Notes under the pieces: model-generated | Databases searched by the model: none | Told to the model about the DNA's origin: nothing | The model's input: the letters and a program-made list of their open reading frames with translations, nothing else | DNA from: Mariniflexile fucanivorans | GTDB taxonomy: Bacteria > Bacteroidota > Bacteroidia > Flavobacteriales > Flavobacteriaceae | Direction of reading: 5' to 3' | Assembly: GCF_004341235.1 (NCBI RefSeq) | Contig: NZ_SLUP01000008.1 | Location: forward strand, 124,001-188,000 | DNA length: 64,000 bases | Part shown: in pieces, positions 56,197-64,000 of the stretch | Numbering within the stretch: the stretch's first letter is position 1 | Layout: each line of letters opens with the position of its first letter | Position numbers and translations under genes: made by a program

Positions 56197-57208
56197 TCAC
56201 TTTTCTGGTTTTTTGTCCGTAATATTCAAGTGCCAAAACTATAGCAATTCCAAGAAAAATAAAAGCGATGGCGTAATAAGTATCGGTATTTAACTGCGGA
56301 ATATAACGTTCGTAATTTAAAACGACTTTGGAACCAGTAGAATCTAGGATGGCTGTACCGTTATCCGTTAGTTTATAAATAGTGTTTTTCCAAGGCCACA
56401 CCACGCCTAAAGAGCCAATTATAAACCCAATAATAGCCGAAAGTGTAATGCTTTTATAATGTTTTAAAATATAGCTTAAAATATGAGAAAAGGTTACTAA
56501 ACCAGTTACAGAGCCTAGAGTAAAAACAACAAGGACTTTAAGCATCCTAATACGTTCATGATTGTTGATAAATCCAAAATCACCACTTAGAATTTCATAA
56601 AAAGTATCGGATAAAGCATTAACGGAATCTACTAAAAGCAACACGTAATTCCCAAGTAGGATGAGGATGAACGAACCGGAAAAACCTGGAAGCGTCATGC
56701 CCGAAACACTTATAATACCACAAAAAAAGACAAACAAAAGATTGTCGTTTTCTTTTGCAGGATTTAAAAAACTAATACTAAGGCCAGCTAAAATACCTAG
56801 TGCCAGCGATGTATAGGTTTTATAATTCCAATCTTTAAAATCTTTGTTGATGTAATAAATGGAACCGATAATCATTCCGAAGAAAACACTCCATATATAT
56901 AATTCATAGTGTTTAATAAAGTAATCCAATACTTTTGAAATACTAAAATAGCTAACAACCATTCCAAAAAGCAGTAAGCTTAAAAACCGCCCGTTTATAT
57001 ATTTGTAAAAGCTTTTAAACCGCCCGTTAACAAGCAATTTAAAAGCTTTCCCATTTACTTTTTTAAGGGAATAAATAAATTCTTCGTAAAAACCAGCAAC
57101 AAAAGCAACCACACCACCAGAAACACCAGGTACTTTATTTGCAGCACCCATTCCTAATCCTTTCAAGATTAGAAATAATTTGTCTTTAAGTGTTCTGGTG
57201 CTTTCCAT
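56189..57208 (-). CDS. DUF368 membrane protein (PopT-like), copy 1
   Basis: This 339-residue integral membrane protein of the DUF368 family has about ten helices and the repeated family motif GMGAANKVPGVSGGVVAFVAGFYEEFI with a second GMTLPGFSGSFILILLG near the middle. DUF368 (PopT) proteins were recently identified as undecaprenyl-phosphate translocases that recycle the lipid carrier for cell-wall synthesis. The assignment here is by family only. It directly follows another DUF368 gene (1-base overlap, TAATG) and is followed by aroE. Confidence 0.85.
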   Translation of the reverse strand: MESTRTLKDKLFLILKGLGMGAANKVPGVSGGVVAFVAGFYEEFIYSLKKVNGKAFKLLVNGRFKSFYKYINGRFLSLLLFGMVVSYFSISKVLDYFIKHYELYIWSVFFGMIIGSIYYINKDFKDWNYKTYTSLALGILAGLSISFLNPAKENDNLLFVFFCGIISVSGMTLPGFSGSFILILLGNYVLLLVDSVNALSDTFYEILSGDFGFINNHERIRMLKVLVVFTLGSVTGLVTFSHILSYILKHYKSITLSAIIGFIIGSLGVVWPWKNTIYKLTDNGTAILDSTGSKVVLNYERYIPQLNTDTYYAIAFIFLGIAIVLALEYYGQKTRKVNE

Positions 57209-58128
57209 TATTCTTTTTTAGAACCTACTTTCTCAAGAATAAAAATAGTTAAAAATCCGAGAATCACTAAAATTAGTGCAAATAGAAGCTTACTATCGCC
57301 ATCAAATGTAAAAGGAGAAACACTTTCTTGAAGTAATGGACTTTTAAGACCTTTAGAATCGATATGCCAAGTTAAGGTTTTTTTCCATGGCCATACTTTG
57401 TTTAAGGATCCCAAAATAAACCCTGTTAGCAAAGCTAATGTGATATTATGATAGTGTTTAAATAGCCATTTTAAAACATGGCTAAAGCTTAGTAAACCAA
57501 TAACAGCACCTGCAACGAATAAGGCAATTTTTTTTACATCTACATCATGAATGGCATCGCTTAAGGTTTTATATGCTCCTAAAATTATCAAAATAAAAGA
57601 ACCTGAAATACCAGGCAAAATCATAGCACATATAGCAATAGCTCCTGCAAAAAACAGGAAATAATCGTTATTGCTGGTAGAAAGTGCTGGAAGCATAGTA
57701 ATATAAAATGCTGCCAATGTACCGATTACAAAAGCAATGATAACGGGTAGATTCCACTTTGTTATTTGTTTGCCTACAAAATAAATACTGGCTATAATTA
57801 AACCGAAAAAGAAAGACCAAATGAGTACGGGATGATTTTCTAGCAAATATTTAGCAAGTTTCATGAAAGAAATATAGCTAATTATGATACCACTTAAAAG
57901 CGCTAAAATAAAATTAGCATTGGCTTGTTTCCAAAACGCATTGAATCCTTTGTTGAATAGTGTTTTAAAAAGTGATGCATTTATGTTACTTATTGTTGAA
58001 ACCAATTCTTCATAAATACCGGAAATAAAGGCGATGGTGCCTCCTGAAACTCCTGGAACTGCATCTGCAGCACCCATAGCTAAGCCTTTTAGTGAAATAA
58101 CGGCATAGTCTTTAAAACGTCTTTGCAT
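57208..58128 (-). CDS. DUF368 membrane protein (PopT-like), copy 2
   Basis: This 306-residue paralog of the next gene has the same paired motifs: GMGAADAVPGVSGGTIAFISGIYEELV and MILPGISGSFILIILGAY. It is shorter at the C-terminus. The two differ at many positions, so the duplication is not recent. The start ATG (58126-58128) follows the TPR gene by 52 bases. The two copies could form a heteromer or act on different lipids; this is inference. Confidence 0.85.
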   Translation of the reverse strand: MQRRFKDYAVISLKGLAMGAADAVPGVSGGTIAFISGIYEELVSTISNINASLFKTLFNKGFNAFWKQANANFILALLSGIIISYISFMKLAKYLLENHPVLIWSFFFGLIIASIYFVGKQITKWNLPVIIAFVIGTLAAFYITMLPALSTSNNDYFLFFAGAIAICAMILPGISGSFILIILGAYKTLSDAIHDVDVKKIALFVAGAVIGLLSFSHVLKWLFKHYHNITLALLTGFILGSLNKVWPWKKTLTWHIDSKGLKSPLLQESVSPFTFDGDSKLLFALILVILGFLTIFILEKVGSKKE

Positions 58129-58180
58129 AGTTTGATTTTTAAACTGAAACCAAAGGTATGGATTTTAGTGTGACGTAAGA

Positions 58181-59569
58181 CTATTGATTTGTTTTTAGTA
58201 AATTTTTAACTAGTATTTTATTCGCAACTTCAGGGAAAAGTTCATCTATTATAAAGGTGTATTCCTCGTTGTAACGTAATCCGTTTTTTAAATGAAATAT
58301 GCCTTTATCAGTTTCATTTAAAGAAAAATTTAAGCCAGCAAGACGGTATTCAATTTCAGCATTTTCAGGATAGAAATCTAAAGCTTGTTCAAAATTGGAA
58401 ACAGCAGCTTCAGGTTCGCCTAATTTTATCAACAAATCGCCACGAGACAACCAAGTGTTTAGTTCAAAATTACCAAGTTCCAAAGTTTTTTTGAATCCAC
58501 GTTCGGCTTCTTCAAAAAGGTTTAAACGTTGGTTTATTTGAGAATATAATTTCCAATAGGTTACATTTTCCGCATCAATATTTATGGCCTTGTTAATATA
58601 ATATAATGCTTTTTGATAATTCTTTTTTCGATTATAATAACGGGTAATGGCAATCCAACCTTTATCCAATAAGGGGTCTTCATGTACTGTTTTGTAGAAA
58701 TATTGAACGGCTAAATCATCATTCCTTAATTTTTCGTAACAAAAACCAATGCGTAACAGTGCAAACGATGTTGGTTCGTCCAATTGTAAAGTTATGCTGT
58801 AATTTTCTATAGCTTCTTCAAAACGTTTTAGTTTTTCCAGTACTTTGCCGCGTTCAATATAGGCGCCAACAAATGTATCGTCTGAAATGATTGCAAAATC
58901 AAATGCTGCTAATGCTTTTTTATAATTTTTAAGTTTGTAGTATTGTATTCCTAATTGATGCCAAGCGACTTCACAATACGGATTTTTATCTAAAAAGCTG
59001 TTTAAATATTCAATAGCTTCTTCCGTTTGGTTTAAGAATTCAAAGCAATATATGATGTTGTATAGAGCCGAGTAATCTTCTGTGTCTTCCTCTAAACACT
59101 TCATAAAAAAGTCTTTAGCTTCTTCAAATTGATCTAAAAACAAGTATTCCATACCAATTAGAGAATATAGATCTACAACATCATCTGTTAGTTCTAAGGC
59201 TTTTTTTAATACTTGAATAGCTTGTTCGTGGTCATCTTTTTTTGAAAATATATTAGCCTTCTGAATGTATATTTCTTCATTCATTGGGTCTAAATTATAA
59301 AGTTCATTCAACAGCCTATCTGCCTCAATTAGTTTATCTTCAAAAACATAAATTTCAACCTTAAAAAGTCTCAGATTTATAGATGTAGGATGCTGATCTA
59401 AACCAAGTTTTATCGCTTTTTTAGCTAAAGCAATTTTACCTTGATTAAGATAGTGGTGAATGATGTTTTCAAATTCTTCAGAATCGAAGAATAAAACATG
59501 ATTAGTTTTTAGCATCGATTCAAACTTGGTTAATGGTAAATCGTTATTGTCATCATGACTAAACTCCAT
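58181..59569 (-). CDS. Tetratricopeptide-repeat protein
   Basis: This 462-residue cytoplasmic protein consists almost entirely of TPR helices, about eleven units (for example AIQVLKKALELTDDVVDLYSLIG and ALAAFDFAIISDDTFVGAYIERG). TPR scaffolds mediate protein contacts; no partner is identifiable. The frame opens at a GTG (59575), but the ATG at 59569, giving MEFSHDDNND, is preferred. It heads the minus-strand run with the DUF368 pair, aroE and DUF349. Confidence 0.9.
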   Translation of the reverse strand: MEFSHDDNNDLPLTKFESMLKTNHVLFFDSEEFENIIHHYLNQGKIALAKKAIKLGLDQHPTSINLRLFKVEIYVFEDKLIEADRLLNELYNLDPMNEEIYIQKANIFSKKDDHEQAIQVLKKALELTDDVVDLYSLIGMEYLFLDQFEEAKDFFMKCLEEDTEDYSALYNIIYCFEFLNQTEEAIEYLNSFLDKNPYCEVAWHQLGIQYYKLKNYKKALAAFDFAIISDDTFVGAYIERGKVLEKLKRFEEAIENYSITLQLDEPTSFALLRIGFCYEKLRNDDLAVQYFYKTVHEDPLLDKGWIAITRYYNRKKNYQKALYYINKAINIDAENVTYWKLYSQINQRLNLFEEAERGFKKTLELGNFELNTWLSRGDLLIKLGEPEAAVSNFEQALDFYPENAEIEYRLAGLNFSLNETDKGIFHLKNGLRYNEEYTFIIDELFPEVANKILVKNLLKTNQ

Positions 59570-59728
59570 AAGCACATTTGTAAAGTTCTACTTGATTAAA
59601 TTTAAGCTTCTATTTCTTTTTATTAGTCGTAAAACTCAAATGTTTTTAACAAAGTAATCAACAGTTTTAGTTATTGTATTAATAACAGAGTTTAGGTGGT
59701 TGATTATCAGTGTGTTTTGTAATTATTT

Positions 59729-60910
59729 TTATTTTTGAATTTTATTTAAAATATCAATAATAATACTGCAACCTTCAATAATTTCTTTGTTTGAGATGGT
59801 TAAAGGGGGTGTGATTCTTACGGCTTTAGGTTCAAAAAGCAACCAGAAAAGTATTAAACCTTTGTCTTGACTCTGTAAAATTACTGTATTTGTTATATCG
59901 GCAGAAGGGGTGATGATGGCAAGCATGAGACCTATTCCTCGAATATCTTTAATTAAAGGATGCACTAAAAGTTTGCGGAATAATTGTTCTTTTTCTAGGG
60001 CTTGTGCCATTAAATTACTTTCTGTTATTTCTTTTAAAGTAGCAAGTGCTGAAGCAGCAATTACGGGATGCCCTCCAAAGGTTGTGATGTGACCAAGTTT
60101 TGGATTGTCTTGAAGTAAATTCATTAATTTGGTAGATGCAGTGAAAGCTCCAATAGGCATGCCGCCGCCCAAACCTTTTCCCATAACTAAAATATCCGGA
60201 ATGCAGTTGTAATTTTCAAAACCAAAAAGTTTTCCTGTTCTGCCAATTCCTGGTTGAATTTCATCTAAAATTAAAATAGCGCCTACTTCATCACATCTTT
60301 TTCTAACTTTTTCTAAATAGCCATTTTCTGGTTGAATAAAGCCTGCTCCGCCTTGTATGGTTTCTAAAATAACACCTGCTGTTTTTGTGGTAATAAGGTT
60401 TAAATCTTCTTCATTATTAAATGTAATAAAACGGACATCTGGAATTAACGGTCTAAAAGCTTGTTTGCGTTCTTCATAGCCCATTACGCTCATGGAACCC
60501 ATTGTGTTTCCATGATAGGCGTTGTTTGCTGAAATAATTTCAATTCTACCGGTGGCGCGTTTAGCTAATTTTAAAGCACCTTCAATGGCTTCGGTTCCAG
60601 AATTTACTAAATACGTGTTTTCTAGAGGATAGGGCAGATTGTTAGCCAATAATTTAGCGAGTTCTACAGCTGGTTTTTGAATGTATTCACCATAAACCAT
60701 AACATGTAAATACTTGTCTAATTGCTCTTTAATCGCTTTGATTACTTTTGGGTGATTATGTCCTAAAGGTGTTGCAGAAACACCTGCAACAAAATCTAAA
60801 TAAGCTTTATTATTGGTATCGTAAATATAACTTCCGTTGGCATGGGAAACTTCCATAGCTAACGGATGTGGAGAAGTTTGGGTTTGGTATTTATAGAAAT
60901 CGGATTTCAT
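59729..60910 (-). CDS. Class III aminotransferase
   Basis: This 393-residue PLP enzyme belongs to the acetylornithine/ornithine/4-aminobutyrate aminotransferase group. Visible motifs are GVSATPLGHNHP, the PLP phosphate loop NSGTEAIEGALKLAKRATG, AYHGNTMG, ILDEIQPGIGRTG and the Schiff-base Lys in LVMGKGLGGGMPIG. The exact substrate is uncertain; no arginine-synthesis gene is adjacent. It lies 36 bases after the OstA-like gene on the same strand and is likely co-transcribed. Confidence 0.88.
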   Translation of the reverse strand: MKSDFYKYQTQTSPHPLAMEVSHANGSYIYDTNNKAYLDFVAGVSATPLGHNHPKVIKAIKEQLDKYLHVMVYGEYIQKPAVELAKLLANNLPYPLENTYLVNSGTEAIEGALKLAKRATGRIEIISANNAYHGNTMGSMSVMGYEERKQAFRPLIPDVRFITFNNEEDLNLITTKTAGVILETIQGGAGFIQPENGYLEKVRKRCDEVGAILILDEIQPGIGRTGKLFGFENYNCIPDILVMGKGLGGGMPIGAFTASTKLMNLLQDNPKLGHITTFGGHPVIAASALATLKEITESNLMAQALEKEQLFRKLLVHPLIKDIRGIGLMLAIITPSADITNTVILQSQDKGLILFWLLFEPKAVRITPPLTISNKEIIEGCSIIIDILNKIQK

Positions 60911-60946
60911 TTTCGTATTTGATCCCTTAATTAGACTTTGAATTTC

Positions 60947-62677
60947 TTATTCAGGTTGTGCTTCTGGAATATTTTGAGCTGCTTTATTTACCAGAACCCC
61001 TTGTCCTGCAAGTTTTACCCGTTCGAGTAACTCTGCATCAAAGAAATTTTCTTGAGGCACATAATCTTCTAAACCTTTTATAACAGGCAATTCAAAAGGT
61101 TCGTCCTCTTTAAATAAATCTTCAACACTAAGTGGGCGTTCATCTTCACGCCAATCGAAACCTTTTAAAAGCTTTTCTTTTTCCGGATATTTGGATTCTG
61201 GATATAAATTACCATCCACTTGGTTAATTCTTGTGTATTCCTCTATATCTCCATCGGCAAAAAGAATGGAAATACTGCCAGATCTGGCTTTGTCTATTCC
61301 TATAAGCTCTTGGTCTTCGTTCCTAGCATAAAATATAGATTCGGCATTTTTATCGATATTGACTTGTCGTAATTTGTTATCATCATTAAACAGCCCCGTT
61401 AATTTTATGCCAAAAATTTGATTGAATCCCGTTTTGCTGATGGTGTCTTTGCTAATGATGAAAGCATTATTAAATACCAATAACGAATCTAATTTTTCGG
61501 TTTTAGGATTAGAAATTAGGTGAATTGTATCACCTGTCATTTGGTTTTCAACATTCCACATGATGGGTCTTCTTTTGGTTGAAAACACATCTGTAGATGA
61601 TAAACGTGCTAAATTTATTAATTTGGTAATACCCGTTTTTTGGTCAGAATGGATAGAATCTGCTTTACCACTTAAATCCGATTTATAAATTTTAGCTTTA
61701 TAATACGCTCTAACAATACGGTTTTCGGGTTTACCAGTCATCATTATTTTATCGGCATGCATATAAATGGAATCATTTTCTTGTTTTGTTGCTACTAATG
61801 CACGTTTGATAATAAACAAGGAGTCTTGGGCTTTAAAAACTTCAGCATAATGCCCTTTTGCAATACTATGATTTATGGTGTCGGTTACTTTAACATTATT
61901 GGTTGCCGATGCAAATTTTTTTGAGTCATCAAAATAAATGCTATCGCCAACAATGATGCGATTGTTATAATGAATTTCAGATTTGTTAACGGCATAACCA
62001 TTTTTGTTTTTTGTATCATAAAACCCTTTTTCGGTATAGGTTTTACTTTCAGTTGTTTTAATGGTTGATGGTCCAAATAAATAGGCATAACCCGTATCGG
62101 AATAAAAATCGAAATAATTGGAATTGATGGTGGCATCTTTGTTTACTAAAACCACATCGTCTACAAACTGATATTTCTTTTCTTGCATAAAATAGCGTCC
62201 TAACTTGCTGGTAATAGTTCCAGAAGTATCTTTAACAACGGTACCTCCACTTTTATAAAAAGCTTGTTGTTTTACGCGGTCATAGTACAAAGTGTCTGAA
62301 GAAATAGTTGAATTTGGGTCTTTTAACACCACCTCACCACTAGCAAACGCTAATTGTGTAATACCGCTATATTCAATATACTTAGAGCTCATATGAATGG
62401 TGTCACCTTCAACCAGTTTCACATTGCCGTAAGCTTCAATAAAATTTTCTTCACTATAATAAATGGCTTTATCACTCCACATATTAATGCTCCCTTGCAT
62501 AATATGCACTTGTTGCATTTCATCACGAGTTAGAATTTTTGCTCCTGGATAATTGGCTTCATCAATATCTAATCTACCAGCATATTCTATTTGTATTTTC
62601 TTTTTTTCTTGAGAATAAATAATATCTGTTGAAAATGAGAAAAAAAGCAATATGATATATATAATTTGTTTGTTCAA
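60947..62677 (-). CDS. OstA-like exported protein
   Basis: This 576-residue protein has a signal peptide ending IIYSQ, and its N-terminal half is a beta-jellyroll of the OstA/LptA type (IEAYGNVKLVEGDTIHMSSKYIEYSG, with recurrent GD/TI...SDTLYYD repeats). Such domains bind lipopolysaccharide on its way across the periplasm; full LptD proteins add a barrel, which is not seen here. It may be the periplasmic bridge or an accessory part. The gene follows the purA terminator and starts its own run. Confidence 0.85.
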   Translation of the reverse strand: MNKQIIYIILLFFSFSTDIIYSQEKKKIQIEYAGRLDIDEANYPGAKILTRDEMQQVHIMQGSINMWSDKAIYYSEENFIEAYGNVKLVEGDTIHMSSKYIEYSGITQLAFASGEVVLKDPNSTISSDTLYYDRVKQQAFYKSGGTVVKDTSGTITSKLGRYFMQEKKYQFVDDVVLVNKDATINSNYFDFYSDTGYAYLFGPSTIKTTESKTYTEKGFYDTKNKNGYAVNKSEIHYNNRIIVGDSIYFDDSKKFASATNNVKVTDTINHSIAKGHYAEVFKAQDSLFIIKRALVATKQENDSIYMHADKIMMTGKPENRIVRAYYKAKIYKSDLSGKADSIHSDQKTGITKLINLARLSSTDVFSTKRRPIMWNVENQMTGDTIHLISNPKTEKLDSLLVFNNAFIISKDTISKTGFNQIFGIKLTGLFNDDNKLRQVNIDKNAESIFYARNEDQELIGIDKARSGSISILFADGDIEEYTRINQVDGNLYPESKYPEKEKLLKGFDWREDERPLSVEDLFKEDEPFELPVIKGLEDYVPQENFFDAELLERVKLAGQGVLVNKAAQNIPEAQPE

Positions 62678-62734
62678 GTTCTAAAAGTTTGTGACAAAAA
62701 TAACGATAATTATGATGTATAATTGTATTGGAAC

Positions 62735-62767
62735 AAAAAACGCTCCAAATAATTTTGGAGCGTTTTT
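62735..62767 (-). terminator. Terminator after purA
   Basis: CGCTCCAAA and TTTGGAGCG form a 9-bp stem with a 4-base loop, flanked by A-run and T-run (stem extended to 14). It lies 19 bases past the purA stop on the minus strand and could work in both directions. Confidence 0.85.
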
Positions 62768-62785
62768 AAATATATTTAGTAATAT

Positions 62786-64000
62786 TTATTTTTTTCTAAA
62801 AATTGTCTGTTTTCTATCTGGTCCAACAGAAACGATCGTGATAGGGATTTCAAGTTCTTTTTCTAGAAACTCAATATAATCGTTTAATGCTTTAGGCATT
62901 TGAGAACCTTCAGACATTTGTGTTAAATCTTCTTTCCAACCATCTACTTCGGTGTAAATTGGCTCTACATTTTCTGGTTCGATGTTGTAAGGAAAATGTG
63001 AAATAACTTCACCTTTATATTTATAAGCGGTACATACTTTTAAGGTATTAAAACCAGAAAGCACATCACCTTTCATCATCATTAATTGTGTCACACCGTT
63101 TACTTGACAAGCGTATTTTAAGGCTACTAAATCTAACCAGCCACAACGTCTTGCTCTTCCTGTGGTGGCACCAAATTCTTGACCCACACGACTCATGGTC
63201 GCGCCATCTTCATCAAATAATTCAGTAGGGAAGGGACCAGAACCAACACGGGTAGTGTATGCTTTGAAAATACCAAAAACTTCGCCTATTTGGTTTGGTG
63301 CAACACCTAAACCAGTACAAGCACCAGCAGCAGTTGTGTTACTAGATGTTACGAATGGATAGGTTCCAAAATCGATATCTAATAATGAGCCTTGAGCACC
63401 TTCAGCAAGAATGGTTTGTCCAGATTTTTGTGCTTGGTATATAAATTCTTCAGAATCGATAAATTTTAATGTTTTTAAAACTTCAATAGCTTTAAAAAAT
63501 TCAGTTTCTAATTCAGATAAGTTGTATTCAATATCCACATTGTAAAAAGCAATCATACTTTCGTGCTTATCAGCCAATGCTCTGTAACGTTCTTTCCAAT
63601 CGCTTAGTTCTAAATCACCAATACGAAGACCATTTCTACCAGTTTTATCCATGTAAGTGGGACCAATACCTTTTAGTGTAGAACCAATTTTAGCTTTTCC
63701 TTTTGAAGCTTCACTAGCAGCATCCAATAAACGATGCGTTGGTAAAATAATGTGTGCTTTGCGAGAAATAACTAAAGACTTTCTATAATCTACATCTTGT
63801 GCTTCAAGTTTATCCAATTCCCCTTTAAAAATTACAGGATCTATTACAACACCGTTACCAACTAAATTGGTAGTATCATCATGAAAAATTCCTGATGGAA
63901 TAGTATGTAATACATGTTTTTTCCCGTTAAAAACGAGTGTGTGTCCTGCATTTGGACCACCTTGAAAACGTGCAATAATGTTGTAGTTTGAAGTAAGTAC
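62786..64000 (-). CDS. purA: Adenylosuccinate synthase, 5' end missing
   Basis: PurA forms adenylosuccinate from IMP and aspartate with GTP. The frame runs open to the right edge, so about 15-20 N-terminal codons are outside. An internal ATG at 63817 is not the start: translation continues upstream through RFQGGPNAGHTLVF and HTIPSGIFHD, which belong to the family N-terminus. Further motifs are LVGNGVVIDP, GIGPTYMDKTGRNG, EGAQGSLLDIDFGTYPFVTSSNTT and TGRARRCGWLDLVALKYA. It is followed by the terminator at 62735. Confidence 0.96.
   Translation of the reverse strand, partial: VLTSNYNIIARFQGGPNAGHTLVFNGKKHVLHTIPSGIFHDDTTNLVGNGVVIDPVIFKGELDKLEAQDVDYRKSLVISRKAHIILPTHRLLDAASEASKGKAKIGSTLKGIGPTYMDKTGRNGLRIGDLELSDWKERYRALADKHESMIAFYNVDIEYNLSELETEFFKAIEVLKTLKFIDSEEFIYQAQKSGQTILAEGAQGSLLDIDFGTYPFVTSSNTTAAGACTGLGVAPNQIGEVFGIFKAYTTRVGSGPFPTELFDEDGATMSRVGQEFGATTGRARRCGWLDLVALKYACQVNGVTQLMMMKGDVLSGFNTLKVCTAYKYKGEVISHFPYNIEPENVEPIYTEVDGWKEDLTQMSEGSQMPKALNDYIEFLEKELEIPITIVSVGPDRKQTIFRKK

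Noticed and set aside
59640-59700. GTTATT-N5-AATAAC inverted repeat after the aminotransferase stop
   Set aside because: There is no T-run on either side, so a terminator is not supported.
62691-62879. 62-residue frame opposite the 3' end of purA
   Set aside because: It crosses the purA terminator hairpin and mirrors purA coding sequence.

Overview
This window looks like chromosome of a marine or soil member of the Flavobacteriaceae (phylum Bacteroidota). By eye it is roughly one third G+C. Many genes are preceded by the Bacteroidota-type -7 element TAnnTTTG. Two secreted proteins end in type IX secretion (T9SS) type A sorting domains and one in a gliding-motility-type (type B) domain. Several gene sets are typical of this family: bamD-rpoZ-coaBC-DUF4835-recN, an RprX/RprY-type two-component pair, DUF349, paired DUF368 genes, OstA-like protein and DUF6913-dapA. 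I see no rRNA, tRNA, CRISPR array, prophage or transposase.

Layout. 1-9.3 kb: partial pepT, pyrD, a secreted M43 metalloprotease, an HMG-CoA lyase, then a tight dapF-acetyltransferase-mltG-DUF2279 run and a small exported lysozyme-like protein. 9.3-16.2 kb, mostly minus strand: RsmI-like methyltransferase, secreted sugar dehydrogenase, LMW tyrosine phosphatase and dnaA, then a thioesterase (+) and the ribD-HAD-YigZ operon. 16.4-21.6 kb, plus strand: acetyltransferase, prmC, ligA and two look-alike multispanning membrane proteins. 21.6-25 kb: a 5'-nucleotidase split over two minus-strand genes, then DUF6913-dapA. 25-30.9 kb: bamD to recN, then fabI. 31-36 kb: glycosyltransferase, YbbR-like protein and coaE overlapping each other, then the sensor kinase/regulator pair. 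37.4-42.7 kb: three SurA-like chaperone genes and a MoxR ATPase. 42.9-48.2 kb: two different aconitases in tandem. 50.3-53.3 kb: mazG and a large T9SS type B lectin-like protein. 53.3-64 kb, minus strand: DUF349, aroE, two DUF368 genes, a TPR protein, an aminotransferase, an OstA-like protein and the 3' part of purA.

Most of the window is core metabolism and envelope biogenesis. The exception is two small accessory islands (about 36.0-36.9 kb and 48.2-50.3 kb). Each minus-strand gene in them (an outer-membrane barrel protein, a cation efflux protein, a broken membrane gene) is followed on its 3' side by a copy of one diverged 120-145 bp element, and starts 20-32 bases past a CGTT-bearing edge of such an element. 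This gene-plus-recombination-site layout resembles integron cassettes, but no integrase is present here. It is the most unusual structure in the window. An unrelated, more G+C-rich 83-bp palindromic element bounded by GGGCGTTA and TAACGC lies next to the second island. Degenerate 7- and 8-base tandem repeats occupy four other intergenic gaps.
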